This document shows positions 1 to 7,489 of a DNA stretch of 15,441 nt, piece after piece. The stretch is from Betaproteobacteria bacterium. Its GTDB lineage: Bacteria; Pseudomonadota; Gammaproteobacteria; Burkholderiales; SG8-41. Location: positions 1 through 15,441 of the forward strand of contig JAHZNX010000021.1 in NCBI GenBank assembly GCA_020028375.1, read 5' to 3'. Under the pieces are notes generated by a model. The model did no database searches, was not told where the DNA came from, and saw only the letters and a list, made by a program, of their open reading frames with translations. Within the stretch, counting starts at the first letter, position 1. Each line of letters starts with the position of its first letter. The position numbers and the translations under genes are program-made.

Positions 1-77
1 GGCGCCTGCTGCGGGGCCGGCGCCCGCGCCTGCGGCTCCAGCCCGGCGACGGCCTGTTGCTCTCCGAATGGCAGCAT
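1..77 (-). CDS. nrdB: Partial CDS downstream of nrdA, probably ribonucleotide reductase beta subunit (N-terminus only)
   Basis: A reading frame opens with ATG at 77-75 and runs off the left edge after 25 codons. An AAGGAA ribosome binding site (85-90) lies 7 nt upstream, directly after the nrdA stop, so it is almost certainly translated in the same operon. The visible peptide begins MLPFGEQQAVAGLEPQ and turns into an Ala/Pro/Gln-rich stretch. It carries no catalytic residue of the ferritin-like R2 fold, which would lie further in. The nrdB identity is inferred from position: class Ia nrdA is normally followed by nrdB, and R2 N-termini are variable. Another small gene cannot be excluded. Confidence 0.55.
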   Translation of the reverse strand, partial: MLPFGEQQAVAGLEPQARAPAPQQA

Positions 78-90
78 CAGATGGTTCCTT

Positions 91-2952
91 TTATTGGCAG
101 GACTCGCAGTCGGGATCGTCGACCTTGCAGAACTTGGGCTCCTCGGCCGCGAGACCGCCGTCGGAGGTCACGGCATTCAGCTGCCCGGTCGCGACCGTGG
201 ATTTCTCGGCCGAGGTCGCGCCCAGCGTGCGCAGGTAGTAGGTGGTTTTCAGGCCCCGGATCCACGCCAGCTTGTAGGTGTCGTCGAGCCGCTTTCCCGA
301 AGCGCCTCCCATGTAGATGTTCAGCGACTGCGACTGGTCGATCCACTTCTGCCGGCGTGCCGCGCACTCGACCAGCCACTTTGGCTCAATTTCAAACGCG
401 GTCGAGTAGAGCGTGCGGATCTCCGGCGGGACGCGGTCGATCTTGGCGAGCGAGCCGTCGAAGTACTTGAGATCGGCGATCATCACCTCGTCCCACAGGT
501 TGAGGCTCTTCAGGTCCCGCACCAGAAACTCGTTCACCACCGTGAACTCGCCCGACAGGTTTGATTTCACATAGAGGTTCTGGTAGGTCGGCTCGATGCA
601 CTGCGACAGGCCCGTGATGTTCGCGATCGTCGCGGTGGGCGCGATCGCCAGGCAGTTGGAGTTGCGCATGCCGACACTCTGGATGCGCTTTTTCAGGCCC
701 GCCCAGTCGAGAGTGGTGGACAGGTCGCACTCGACGTAGCCGCCGCGCTCCTCCGCGAGCTGGCGCAGGGTATCGAACGGCAGGATGCCGCGATCCCACA
801 GCGAGCCCTTGAAGGTCGAGTAGGCCCCGCGCTCCTCGGCGAGGTCGGTTGAGGCCCGGTAGGCGCTCCACGCGATCGCCTCCATCGAACGGTCGGCGAA
901 CTCCACCGCCGCCTGCGAGCCGTAGGGGATCCGCAGCAGGTGCAGGCAGTCCTGGAAGCCCATGATGCCGAGGCCCACCGGCCGGTGCTTGAAGTTGGAG
1001 TTGCGCGCCTTGTTGACCGAGTAGAAATTGAGATCGATCACGTTGTCGAGCATGCGCATCGCCGTGCCGACGGTGCGTCCCAGCTTGTCCATGTCCATGC
1101 GCCCGGTCGAGCCATCGAGGTGCGCCAGCATATTGATCGAGCCGAGGTTGCACACCGCGATCTCGTCGGGGCCGGTGTTGAGCGTGATCTCGGTGCAAAG
1201 ATTGGAGCTGTGGACCACGCCCACGTGCTGCTGCGGCGAGCGCAGGTTGCACGGGTCCTTGAACGTGAGCCAGGGGTGCCCGGTCTCGAACAGCATGGCG
1301 AGCATCTTGCGCCACAGGTGCACCGCCTGGACCCGCTTGTAGGGCTTGATCTCGCCGCGGGCGGCGCGCTCCTCGTACTCGACATAGGCCTGCTCGAAAG
1401 CGCGCCCGTACTTGTCGTGCAAGTCGGGCACGTCGGAGGGCGAGAACAGCGTCCAGTCGCCGTTCTCCATCACGCGCTTCATGAAGAGATCCGGCACCCA
1501 GTTCGCGGTATTCATGTCATGGGTGCGGCGGCGATCGTCGCCGGTGTTCTTGCGCAGCTCCAGGAACTCCTCGATGTCGAGGTGCCAGGTCTCAAGATAG
1601 GAGCACACCGCCCCCTTCCTCTTGCCGCCCTGGTTGACGGCGACGGCGGTATCGTTCACGACCTTGAGGAACGGCACGACACCCTGGCTCTTGCCGTTGG
1701 TGCCCTTGATGTGCGAGCCCAGGGCCCGCACCGGCGTCCAGTCGTTGCCGAGGCCGCCGGCGAATTTCTGCAGGAGGGCGTTCTCCTTGATCGCCTCGTA
1801 GATGCCGTCGAGATCGTCGGCGACCGTGGTGAGGTAGCAGCTCGCGAGCTGGGCGCGGCGCGTGCCGGAATTGAACAGCGTCGGCGTCGAGCTCATGAAA
1901 TCGAACGACGACAGCACGTTGTAGAACTCGATCGCGCGCGCCTCGCGCTGGTCCTCGGGCTCGTTCAACGCCAGGCCCATCGCCACCCGCATGTAGAAGA
2001 TCTGCGGCAGCTCGATGCGGCGGCCGCGCACGTGCAGGAAATAGCGGTCGTAGAGGATCTGCAGCCCCAAGTAGGTGAAATTGAGGTCGCGGCTCGCGTC
2101 GAGCGCAGCGCCGAGGCACTTGAGATCGTAGCGGGCGAGGCGCTCGTCGAGCAGTTCCGCCTCGATCCCCTGCCGCACGAACTCCGGCAGATAGGCTGCG
2201 TAGCGCGCGGGCATCTCCGCCTGCGTCACCTCCGCGCCGAGGGTCTCCAGCCGCAGCGAGTGCAGCAGCAGCCGCGCCGTGACGTAGCTGTAGCCCGGGT
2301 CCTGCTCGATCAGCGCGCGCGCGGCAAGGGTGAGCGACTTGCGCACCTCCTCCATCGGCACGCCGTCGTAGAGATCGCGCCGCATCGCGGCGAGCACCGG
2401 TTCGGCGGTGACCTCGCGCCCGAGTCCCTCGCACGCCTCGCGCACCAGCGCGGTGATGCGGTCGAAGTCGAGCGGACGCACGTGCCCGCCCTCCTTCACG
2501 TTCACCACCGCCGGCTGCGCGCGCTTCGCCGGGTCCTGCGTCGCGCGCTCGCGCGCGCGCTCCTTCGCGCGCTCCTCGCGATAGAGCACGTAGGCGCGCG
2601 CAACGTTGTGCTCGCCCGCGCGCATGAGCGCGAGCTCCACCTGGTCCTGGATGTCCTCGATGTGGAAAGTGCCGCCCGAGGGCTGGCGGCGCAGGAGCGC
2701 CGCCACCGCGTTCTGGGTGAGGATTCCGACCTGCTCGCGCACGCGCGCGGACGCCGCACCCTGTCCCCCGTTCACTGCGATGAACGCCTTGGTCACCGCG
2801 ATCGAGATCTTGGCGGGCTCAAACACCACGACCGAGCCGTTGCGGCGAATAACCTTGTACTGGGCGTAGCGCGCGTCTTCTGCGGCGGAGATATCGTTCA
2901 GGGCGGGCTTGACAAGCGGGGTGGCCAGAGGCGCTTCGGTGACGAGCTGCAT
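91..2952 (-). CDS. nrdA: Ribonucleoside-diphosphate reductase, class Ia alpha subunit (two ATP-cones)
   Basis: This is the large catalytic subunit that reduces ribonucleoside diphosphates to deoxyribonucleotides with a radical supplied by NrdB, in the cytoplasm. It has 953 residues against about 760 in E. coli NrdA. The extra length is N-terminal: ATP-cone-like domains lie at about 31-125 and 148-235. The catalytic barrel follows, with the redox cysteines C372 (in ASCYL) and C601 (in VCNLGS), the active-site triad N584/C586/E588 (in SNLCTEI), the radical-transfer tyrosines Y905-Y906, and a C-terminal thiol pair C949/C952 (in DCESC). All key residues are present. The ATG at 2952 has an AAGGAG site (2960-2965) 7 nt away. 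An NrdR-type control region lies upstream and a probable nrdB follows after 13 bp. Tandem ATP-cones are, as far as I recall, usual for betaproteobacterial NrdA. Confidence 0.97.
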   Translation of the reverse strand: MQLVTEAPLATPLVKPALNDISAAEDARYAQYKVIRRNGSVVVFEPAKISIAVTKAFIAVNGGQGAASARVREQVGILTQNAVAALLRRQPSGGTFHIEDIQDQVELALMRAGEHNVARAYVLYREERAKERARERATQDPAKRAQPAVVNVKEGGHVRPLDFDRITALVREACEGLGREVTAEPVLAAMRRDLYDGVPMEEVRKSLTLAARALIEQDPGYSYVTARLLLHSLRLETLGAEVTQAEMPARYAAYLPEFVRQGIEAELLDERLARYDLKCLGAALDASRDLNFTYLGLQILYDRYFLHVRGRRIELPQIFYMRVAMGLALNEPEDQREARAIEFYNVLSSFDFMSSTPTLFNSGTRRAQLASCYLTTVADDLDGIYEAIKENALLQKFAGGLGNDWTPVRALGSHIKGTNGKSQGVVPFLKVVNDTAVAVNQGGKRKGAVCSYLETWHLDIEEFLELRKNTGDDRRRTHDMNTANWVPDLFMKRVMENGDWTLFSPSDVPDLHDKYGRAFEQAYVEYEERAARGEIKPYKRVQAVHLWRKMLAMLFETGHPWLTFKDPCNLRSPQQHVGVVHSSNLCTEITLNTGPDEIAVCNLGSINMLAHLDGSTGRMDMDKLGRTVGTAMRMLDNVIDLNFYSVNKARNSNFKHRPVGLGIMGFQDCLHLLRIPYGSQAAVEFADRSMEAIAWSAYRASTDLAEERGAYSTFKGSLWDRGILPFDTLRQLAEERGGYVECDLSTTLDWAGLKKRIQSVGMRNSNCLAIAPTATIANITGLSQCIEPTYQNLYVKSNLSGEFTVVNEFLVRDLKSLNLWDEVMIADLKYFDGSLAKIDRVPPEIRTLYSTAFEIEPKWLVECAARRQKWIDQSQSLNIYMGGASGKRLDDTYKLAWIRGLKTTYYLRTLGATSAEKSTVATGQLNAVTSDGGLAAEEPKFCKVDDPDCESCQ

Positions 2953-3035
2953 GCCATAACTCCTTGAGTATTAATCTTTTTGACCCAAGAGGTGGGCACC
3001 TCCCCCGCTCCTAAGCCGTAACAACCGGTCCGTAA

Positions 3036-3051
3036 CCACAATATGTTGTGG
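3036..3051 (-). promoter_or_regulatory. NrdR box 1 (strong)
   Basis: CCACAATATGTTGTGG matches the NrdR box consensus ACACWATATATWGTGT at 13 of 16 positions and keeps the CWA-N4-TWG core. It is a near-perfect palindrome, extending to 3035-3052. NrdR is the ATP-cone repressor that shuts down ribonucleotide reductase genes when dATP is high, which fits the position in front of nrdA. It lies just downstream of the predicted transcription start. Confidence 0.8.
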
Positions 3052-3066
3052 TCAACGGCACGTTTT

Positions 3067-3082
3067 GATCAAATTCTAGTAG
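3067..3082 (-). promoter_or_regulatory. Degenerate NrdR box 2, overlapping the -10
   Basis: This 16-mer is exactly 15 bp from box 1, the spacing known for paired NrdR boxes (about three helical turns centre to centre). It matches the consensus at only 8 of 16 positions, but the core CAAATTCTAG (3070-3079) fits CWA-N4-TWG. It overlaps the putative -10 at 3073-3078, so bound NrdR would cover the promoter. The call rests on spacing and core, not on overall similarity. Confidence 0.5.
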
Positions 3083-3101
3083 TCTGATTTTACGAAAGCA
3101 A
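3073..3101 (-). promoter_or_regulatory. Putative sigma-70 promoter of nrdA
   Basis: On the minus strand there is TTGCTT (-35, 3096-3101), a 17-bp spacer, and TAGAAT (-10, 3073-3078), which matches 4/6 and 5/6 consensus positions. Transcription would start near 3066 and give a leader of about 113 nt. The NrdR-type boxes overlap the -10 and lie just downstream of it, which supports this assignment over other weak matches nearby. Confidence 0.55.
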
Positions 3102-3199
3102 TAGACTTCAAGTATTTTTTGTTAAATGCTCGTTTTTACTGGAAAAATGTACGCCAAGGTGATGAAAAAGCAGGCAAAACTGCTTAGAAATTAGGCAAC

Positions 3200-3226
3200 C
3201 GCCCGGTTTGGCAGCAAACACGGGCG
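3200..3226 (-). terminator. Strong hairpin downstream of ampD, possible terminator
   Basis: Positions 3200-3210 pair with 3215-3226, giving 6 bp, a one-base bulge and 5 bp around a GCAG tetraloop. On the minus strand the hairpin is followed by a mixed, moderately U-rich stretch (GTTGCCTAATTTCT), not a clean U tract. It lies about 130 bp past the ampD stop and before the nrdA promoter, so it may end the pilSR-ampD transcript. The structure is clear; the function is inferred. Confidence 0.4.
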
Positions 3227-3242
3227 TCAGCAGGCTGGGGGC

Positions 3243-3251
3243 TGTGGATAA
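3243..3251 (-). promoter_or_regulatory. DnaA box (perfect 9-mer)
   Basis: The minus strand reads TTATCCACA, an exact match to the consensus DnaA-binding 9-mer, about 140 bp upstream of the nrdA -35. In E. coli, DnaA boxes upstream of nrdAB tie dNTP synthesis to the replication cycle. Only one perfect copy is visible here, and it is further from the promoter than in E. coli. Confidence 0.45.
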
Positions 3252-3257
3252 CTCGCG

Positions 3258-3286
3258 TTAAAGCCGGACGCAGGGCGCCGGTTTAA
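3258..3286. repeat. Inverted repeat with TTAAA/TTTAA ends
   Basis: TTAAAGCCGG (3258-3267) and CCGGTTTAA (3278-3286) form a 9-bp stem with one bulged G around a 10-nt loop. There is no U tract on either strand. It could be an mRNA 3' stem-loop of the ampD transcript or a protein site; I cannot tell which. Confidence 0.35.
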
Positions 3287-3355
3287 CTCCGCGCGTTCGA
3301 ACGGGCGAAGGACTCGCCGTTCAACGCGCGGTGATCGGCTTCGGAGGAATAGCGG

Positions 3356-4057
3356 CTATTGGCGGAACCTACGGTGCTTCTTCGCCATGGCGTGGCGCCT
3401 GGGCTGCTTGGCGGTTCGATTCCTGTTCTTGATTCTTCTCCGCGTCCCGGGCGTCCTCCGTGGCGAGCGCTTCCTTATCAAGGTGCGAAAGCGCCCCCAC
3501 TCGAAATGCGGTCCCGGATCGCCCTTCCGCCCCGGGGCGATGTCGCTGTGCCCGACGACAGCCCGGATCGGGTAGCGCGCCTTCAACGCGCGCGTGAGGC
3601 GGGCAAGCTGCCGGTACTGCGCGGCCGTGAACGGCGCCTCGCCCGTGCCTTCGAGCTCGACGCCGATGGAGAAATCATTGCACTGCGCGCGCCCTTTCCA
3701 GGTCGACTCGCCCGCGTGCCACGCGCGCCCGCTGCACGTCACGAATTGAACGAGCTCGCCGCCGCGGCGGATCAGGAAATGGGCGGACACCTTCATGCCC
3801 GCGACCGTCGCGAAGTAGGGATGCGCAGCAGGATCGAGCCGGTTGGTGAAGAGATCGACGATGCCGGTCCCGCCGAACACCCCCGGCGGCAGGCTGATGT
3901 GGTGGACGACGAGGAGGCTCACCGGACATCCGCCCGGCCGCGCGTCGCAGTTCGGCGAGGCGATAAAGGGAATGCCTTCCGCGAGTCCTTGATCGTCGAT
4001 AACGAGGGGCGCCGGGGATATGCCCAGTCCCTTTCCCCCTCCCCCTACTCCCTTCAC
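3356..4057 (-). CDS. ampD: 1,6-anhydro-N-acetylmuramyl-L-alanine amidase AmpD
   Basis: This is a cytoplasmic zinc amidase that releases the peptide from anhydro-MurNAc-peptides during cell-wall recycling; in many species its loss induces AmpC beta-lactamase. The Amidase_2 signature runs from the SPNCDARP segment to residue ~195: VVHHISLPPG (zinc ligand H52), CNDFSIGVELEG (E134), and GHSDIAPGRKGDPG (ligands H170 and D180). The start is GTG at 4057, five nt after the pilR stop, with AAGGG 9 nt upstream; the first ~15 codons are a low-complexity Gly/Lys run, so the true start is uncertain. The product has 233 residues against about 185 in E. coli. The excess is mainly a strongly basic tail (residues ~196-233) that looks repeat-derived. 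It follows pilR, probably in the same transcript. Confidence 0.94.
   Translation of the reverse strand: MKGVGGGGKGLGISPAPLVIDDQGLAEGIPFIASPNCDARPGGCPVSLLVVHHISLPPGVFGGTGIVDLFTNRLDPAAHPYFATVAGMKVSAHFLIRRGGELVQFVTCSGRAWHAGESTWKGRAQCNDFSIGVELEGTGEAPFTAAQYRQLARLTRALKARYPIRAVVGHSDIAPGRKGDPGPHFEWGRFRTLIRKRSPRRTPGTRRRIKNRNRTAKQPRRHAMAKKHRRFRQ
3372..3467. repeat. Interspersed repeat copy forming the ampD 3' end
   Basis: The DNA for the basic AmpD tail is built of short units of the CGCCAAGG / GGACGC type. On the minus strand it contains CAAGAACAGGAA, close to CAAGAGAACAGGAA in the obgE 3' end. On the plus strand, TTCTTGATTCTTC..GCGTCC..GTGGCGAG aligns with TTCTTTGATCTTC..GCGTCC..ACGTTGAG in front of proB. 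I infer one repeat family at both loci. The boundaries are approximate. Confidence 0.45.
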
Positions 4058-4062
4058 CGGCG

Positions 4063-5448
4063 TCAGCCCTTGGAATCGAGCTCTTCGTTGATCCCGAGCC
4101 GCTCCATGCGATAACGCAGCGCCCGGAACGTGATGCCGAGAAGTTTGGCCGCCGCGGTGCGGTTGTAATGGGTCTGCTCGAGGGCGTTGAGGATCGCCTT
4201 GCGCTCCACGGTATCGAGCCGCTCCTGCAATGGCAGACCCGACAGCTCGCCGGTCGCCTCAGTCGGCATGACGCGCGTGGGCGCGAGCTGCAGGTCCTCG
4301 GCCTGGATCTCGCCCCCGGTGGTGAGCGCGAGCGCCCGTTCCAGCACGTTCTCGAGCTCCCGCACGTTGCCCGGGAAGTCGTACTCGCACAGTCTCTCGA
4401 GCGCGGCCGCGGACAGGCGCACAGTCTTGCCGCCGGCTGCGGCGGCCTGCCGCACGAGCATCGTCTCGGCGAGCAGGGGGATGTCCTCGGGCATCTCGCG
4501 CAATGCCGGCATTCGCAACTCGATCACGTTCAGCCGGTAGAAAAGATCCTGCCGGAACCTGCCGTTCTGAACCTCCTCCGCGAGGTTGCGGTGGGTGGCG
4601 CTGATGATGCGCACGTCCGCGCCCTCCTCGCTGGTCGCGCCGACCTTGCGGACTTTTTTCTCCTGGATCGCGCGCAGCAGCTTTACCTGCATCGGCACCG
4701 GTAATTCCGCGACCTCGTCGAGGAACAGCGTGCCGCCGTCCGCGGCCTGGAAGAAGCCCTCGCGGTCGGCGGCGGCGCCGGTAAATGCGCCTTTCCGGTA
4801 GCCGAAGAACTCGCTCTCCATCAGATTTTCCGGGATCGCACCGCAGTTGACCGGGATGAACGGGCCATCGCTGCGCGGGCCCCGCTGGTGCACCAGGCGC
4901 GCGGCGAGCTCCTTGCCGCTTCCCGATTCGCCGCTGATATGGATCGGCGCCTGGGTACGCGCCAGCCGCTCGATCATCGAGCGCACGGCCTGCATCGGCT
5001 CCGAGCGGCCGATCAGCTGCGGCGCGCCCGGTGCAGCCTGCGCCGTTTCCTCCTCCTGCGCGCGTCGCTGGACCGGGCGCGGCAGCTTGAGAGCGGAGCG
5101 CACCAATGTGCGCAACTGATCGAGCGAGACCGGCTTCGCGAGGTAATCGAAGGCGCCGGCCTTGAGCGCGGCCACCGCATTCTCGGTGCTCCCGTGCGCC
5201 GTGATCACCGCCACCGGCAGGCTGGGATGGTGCTTCGCGACGTGCTCGACCACCGTGAGCCCGTCGCCATCGGGCAGCCGCATGTCGGTCAGGCAGAGGT
5301 CGTAGCTGTTCTGGGCGAGCAGCGCGTAGGCCTCCGAGGTGCTCGCGGCGCAATGCGCTTCCAGCCCCATGCGCGCGAGGGTCATGCCGAGCAGCTCGCG
5401 GATGTCCGCTTCGTCGTCGACCACCAGGACCTGGGACTTCGCGCTCAC
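4063..5448 (-). CDS. pilR: Sigma-54-dependent response regulator PilR
   Basis: This NtrC-type activator (461 residues) works with PilS to switch on sigma-54 transcription of type IV pilus genes, classically pilA. The receiver domain (about 6-120) has the acidic pair D11/D12, phospho-acceptor D55, T83 and K105. The AAA+ domain has Walker A GESGSGKE (173-180), the sigma-54 contact loop GAFTGA (220-225), Walker B LFLDE (241-245) and the FRQDLFYRL arginine region (~298-306). A Fis-type helix-turn-helix lies at about 415-452. All functional motifs are intact. The start is GTG at 5448; the AGGA of its binding site overlaps the pilS stop, so the two are likely translationally coupled. The PilR name, as against another NtrC member, rests on the adjacent PilS. 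Confidence 0.93.
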   Translation of the reverse strand: MSAKSQVLVVDDEADIRELLGMTLARMGLEAHCAASTSEAYALLAQNSYDLCLTDMRLPDGDGLTVVEHVAKHHPSLPVAVITAHGSTENAVAALKAGAFDYLAKPVSLDQLRTLVRSALKLPRPVQRRAQEEETAQAAPGAPQLIGRSEPMQAVRSMIERLARTQAPIHISGESGSGKELAARLVHQRGPRSDGPFIPVNCGAIPENLMESEFFGYRKGAFTGAAADREGFFQAADGGTLFLDEVAELPVPMQVKLLRAIQEKKVRKVGATSEEGADVRIISATHRNLAEEVQNGRFRQDLFYRLNVIELRMPALREMPEDIPLLAETMLVRQAAAAGGKTVRLSAAALERLCEYDFPGNVRELENVLERALALTTGGEIQAEDLQLAPTRVMPTEATGELSGLPLQERLDTVERKAILNALEQTHYNRTAAAKLLGITFRALRYRMERLGINEELDSKG

Positions 5449-5460
5449 CTGATTCGATTC

Positions 5461-7077
5461 CTAGCTGGCCCAGCACCGGACGCTGAACTGCGCCCCGCGC
5501 GGCGTTTCGACATAATCGAGCGTTGCGCCGTTCGCCTCGCACACTTCGCGCGCGATGTAGAGGCCGAGACCGGTGCCGCCCGCGCCGGTGGTGAAGAACG
5601 GCTCGAACAGCTGCGCGCGCGCCTCGGCGACCACGCCCGGCCCGTCGTCCACCACGTCCAATTTTACAACACCGCTCGAGCGCTCCAGTGAGAAACGGAT
5701 CACGATGCTCGCGGGGCCGCGCCGGCAGTGGCGCAGGGCATTGCGGCACAGGTTCCACATCACCTGGTTCAAGTGGCTGCGGTCGAACAGGACATCCGGG
5801 TCCGCGGACTGCTCGATGCGCAATACGCCGGGATCGATTTTCTCGATCTGCGAAAACTGCTCGACGAAGCCGGAGAGGAAATCAGCCAGCCGGAAGCGCT
5901 CGCGGTGGGCGCGCTCGCCCCGGTTCAGGCGCAGCACGTCGTTCACCACGCGATCGAGGCGCCCGCTGTTCTCGTTGATGATGCTGATCAGCCGCGCCGC
6001 GGTGTCGCCCATCCCGGGCTCCTCCCGCAGCAGCTGCGCGGCATGGCTGATCGCGCCGAGGGGATTCCTGATCTCGTGCGCGATGTTCGCGGTGAGCCGC
6101 CCCAGCGCGGCGAGCTTCAACTGCCGCGCCTGAGCCTGCACGCGCGTCTGGTCCTCGATGAAGATCACGGCGCCCAACTCGCGGTTGGCACCGATCGGCA
6201 CGAAGCGCGCGCTCTCGCTGCTGCTGTAGGGCGTGCCGACGCCGCTGTCCACTCCCGCGCGGGTGCGCCACTGCTCGTACTGGGCCGCGAGCGGCGGCGC
6301 GTACTCGGAGAGCACGGCCTCGCCGCCGGCTGGCAGCGGGCCGAGCAGGCGTTCGGCCCGCGCGTTGAACTGGCGGATCGACCCATGCCCGTCCACCACC
6401 AGCACGCCGTCCGGCATGTCACGGATCACGAGCTGGTTCACCTGCTCCATATTGGCGAGGTCGATCTCGCGCTTCGCGGCCAGCCGCTCGCTCGCCACCG
6501 TGTACTTGGCGAGCGCGTGCGCGAGCCACGCGATGGCAAAGAACGCGCCGGACAGCAGCCCGGCCTGCACGAACTGGGAGTCGGGGGCGTCGAGCCTGAG
6601 TGTCGAGTAGGTCTGCTCGAGCAGCACCCCGATGCTGGCGAGGGCGGCGAAGAAGAGCGTAAGCCGTCCGCGGCTGATCAGGCCTGCGCCGGCCAGCGTC
6701 GTCAATAGCAGCAAACCCAGGCCGCTGGAGATGCCGTTGCTGGCGTAGATCAGGATCACGAGGAAGATGACGTCGGCGGCCACCTGCAGCGTCAACTGCA
6801 GGTCGAAATGCCGGCGCGCGCTGATCGTTACGAAGCACGCAACGCTGATCATCACGTAGGCGAGATCGGTTGCGACGAAGAGCGCCAGGTCGCGGGAGCC
6901 GAACCAGAGGCTGGAGCCCCAGATCGCGACGCTGAGCAGCAGGAGCAGCGCGACGAGCAGGCGGTAGACATTGAAGTAGAACAGCGAGCGCCAGAACTGC
7001 TCGGAATGCACCCCGGGATAAGGGGCTCCTCCCGGCGCCTCCCACAGCACCGCCTCCCGGCTGCCGCCCTCGCTCAT
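5461..7077 (-). CDS. pilS: Sensor histidine kinase PilS
   Basis: This inner-membrane sensor kinase (538 residues) phosphorylates PilR. The N-terminal part carries about six hydrophobic segments (roughly 38-58, 68-86, 97-112, 117-135, 138-156 and 172-190), typical of PilS. A PAS-like domain (about 208-312) follows, then the HisKA H box NIAHEIRNPLG with phospho-accepting H334, and the ATPase domain with the N box (N446), DDGPG (477-481) and GTGLGL (501-506). The ATG at 7077 overlaps the upstream gene's stop as ATGA, indicating translational coupling. It is 12 bp from pilR. In Pseudomonas, PilS senses pilin levels in the membrane; whether that holds here is inference. Confidence 0.94.
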   Translation of the reverse strand: MSEGGSREAVLWEAPGGAPYPGVHSEQFWRSLFYFNVYRLLVALLLLLSVAIWGSSLWFGSRDLALFVATDLAYVMISVACFVTISARRHFDLQLTLQVAADVIFLVILIYASNGISSGLGLLLLTTLAGAGLISRGRLTLFFAALASIGVLLEQTYSTLRLDAPDSQFVQAGLLSGAFFAIAWLAHALAKYTVASERLAAKREIDLANMEQVNQLVIRDMPDGVLVVDGHGSIRQFNARAERLLGPLPAGGEAVLSEYAPPLAAQYEQWRTRAGVDSGVGTPYSSSESARFVPIGANRELGAVIFIEDQTRVQAQARQLKLAALGRLTANIAHEIRNPLGAISHAAQLLREEPGMGDTAARLISIINENSGRLDRVVNDVLRLNRGERAHRERFRLADFLSGFVEQFSQIEKIDPGVLRIEQSADPDVLFDRSHLNQVMWNLCRNALRHCRRGPASIVIRFSLERSSGVVKLDVVDDGPGVVAEARAQLFEPFFTTGAGGTGLGLYIAREVCEANGATLDYVETPRGAQFSVRCWAS

Positions 7078-7313
7078 CCGGCGCGGCGCTCCGCGTCACC
7101 CGCCCGCTGGTGCTCGGGCGAGCAGTAGAACCTGCCCTGCGTGGTGATGCTCTCGCTGCGCGGCAGGTGCACCCCGCAGCGCTCGCACTGCACCATGTTC
7201 TCCGCGGTCGCGGGGGGCGCCTTGTCCCCGCCGCGGTCGACGCGGCGGCGGTAGCTCTTCAGGATCCAGTAGACGAGCAGCAGGCCGAGAACGACCAGGA
7301 TGATCTTCGTCAA
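7074..7313 (-). CDS. PP0621-like small membrane-anchored zinc-ribbon protein
   Basis: The 79-residue protein has one N-terminal hydrophobic helix (about 3-18), a basic stop-transfer stretch (YRRRVDRGG) and a probable zinc site CERCG (C43/C46) plus FYCSPEH (C64/H68). This layout matches the PP0621 family, often found directly before pilS in beta- and gammaproteobacteria; its biochemical role is unknown to me. The start is TTG at 7313, chosen because the hydrophobic helix begins there and GGCGGAG lies about 6 nt upstream. It overlaps pilS by 4 bp, so a link to PilS or to membrane biogenesis is suggested by context only. Confidence 0.85.
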   Translation of the reverse strand: MTKIILVVLGLLLVYWILKSYRRRVDRGGDKAPPATAENMVQCERCGVHLPRSESITTQGRFYCSPEHQRAGDAERRAG

Positions 7314-7408
7314 TTCAGACTCCGCCCGTGGCCGGGACCTCCGAACCCGCGGCCGGCCGGCTGCACGCGGGGTTTGCGGTCATCGGCCGCGGTTCACGAT
7401 TCAGCAAT

Positions 7409-7489
7409 TGCGGGTTAGTGTGCCCTAACCCCCGCAGCGCGTCGAGCGAACCGGTCACGGTTCGAGCCGATCGTGCCCGCGCGTGCGGG
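7409..7489. repeat. Three consecutive hairpins between tRNA-Pro and the PP0621-like gene
   Basis: Three separate inverted repeats are visible. At 7409-7436, a TGCGGGTTAG arm pairs with CTAACCC..GCA with a 2-nt bulge. At 7447-7464, CGAACCG and CGGTTCG enclose a GTCA loop. At 7476-7489, CCCGC and GCGGG enclose GCGT. None has a U tract on either strand. They may process or end the tRNA transcript, or lie in the leader of the pilS operon. No clear promoter was seen in this 182-bp gap. Confidence 0.45.

Larger units (their letters stand above)
2953..3355. other. ampD-nrdA intergenic control region
   Basis: These 403 bp lie between the ampD stop and the nrdA start. I see no coding potential. The part from about 3060 to 3200 is clearly AT-rich compared with the rest of the window, as expected for a promoter region. 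From the ampD side it holds an inverted repeat (3258-3286), a perfect DnaA-box match (3243-3251), a strong hairpin (3200-3226), the nrdA promoter (3073-3101) and two NrdR-type boxes (3067-3082 and 3036-3051). A leader of roughly 110 nt then runs to the nrdA start. These sites are listed separately. Confidence 0.8.

Noticed and set aside
940..2967. A 675-codon open frame on the plus strand opposite nrdA
   Set aside because: It is exactly antisense to a fully conserved NrdA, has a His/Arg/Val-rich composition typical of GC-rich shadow frames, and contains no recognisable domain.
3048..3056. Second DnaA-box-like match (TTGACCACA on the minus strand)
   Set aside because: Only 7 of 9 positions match, with changes at two conserved bases, and it overlaps the NrdR box, which explains the sequence better.
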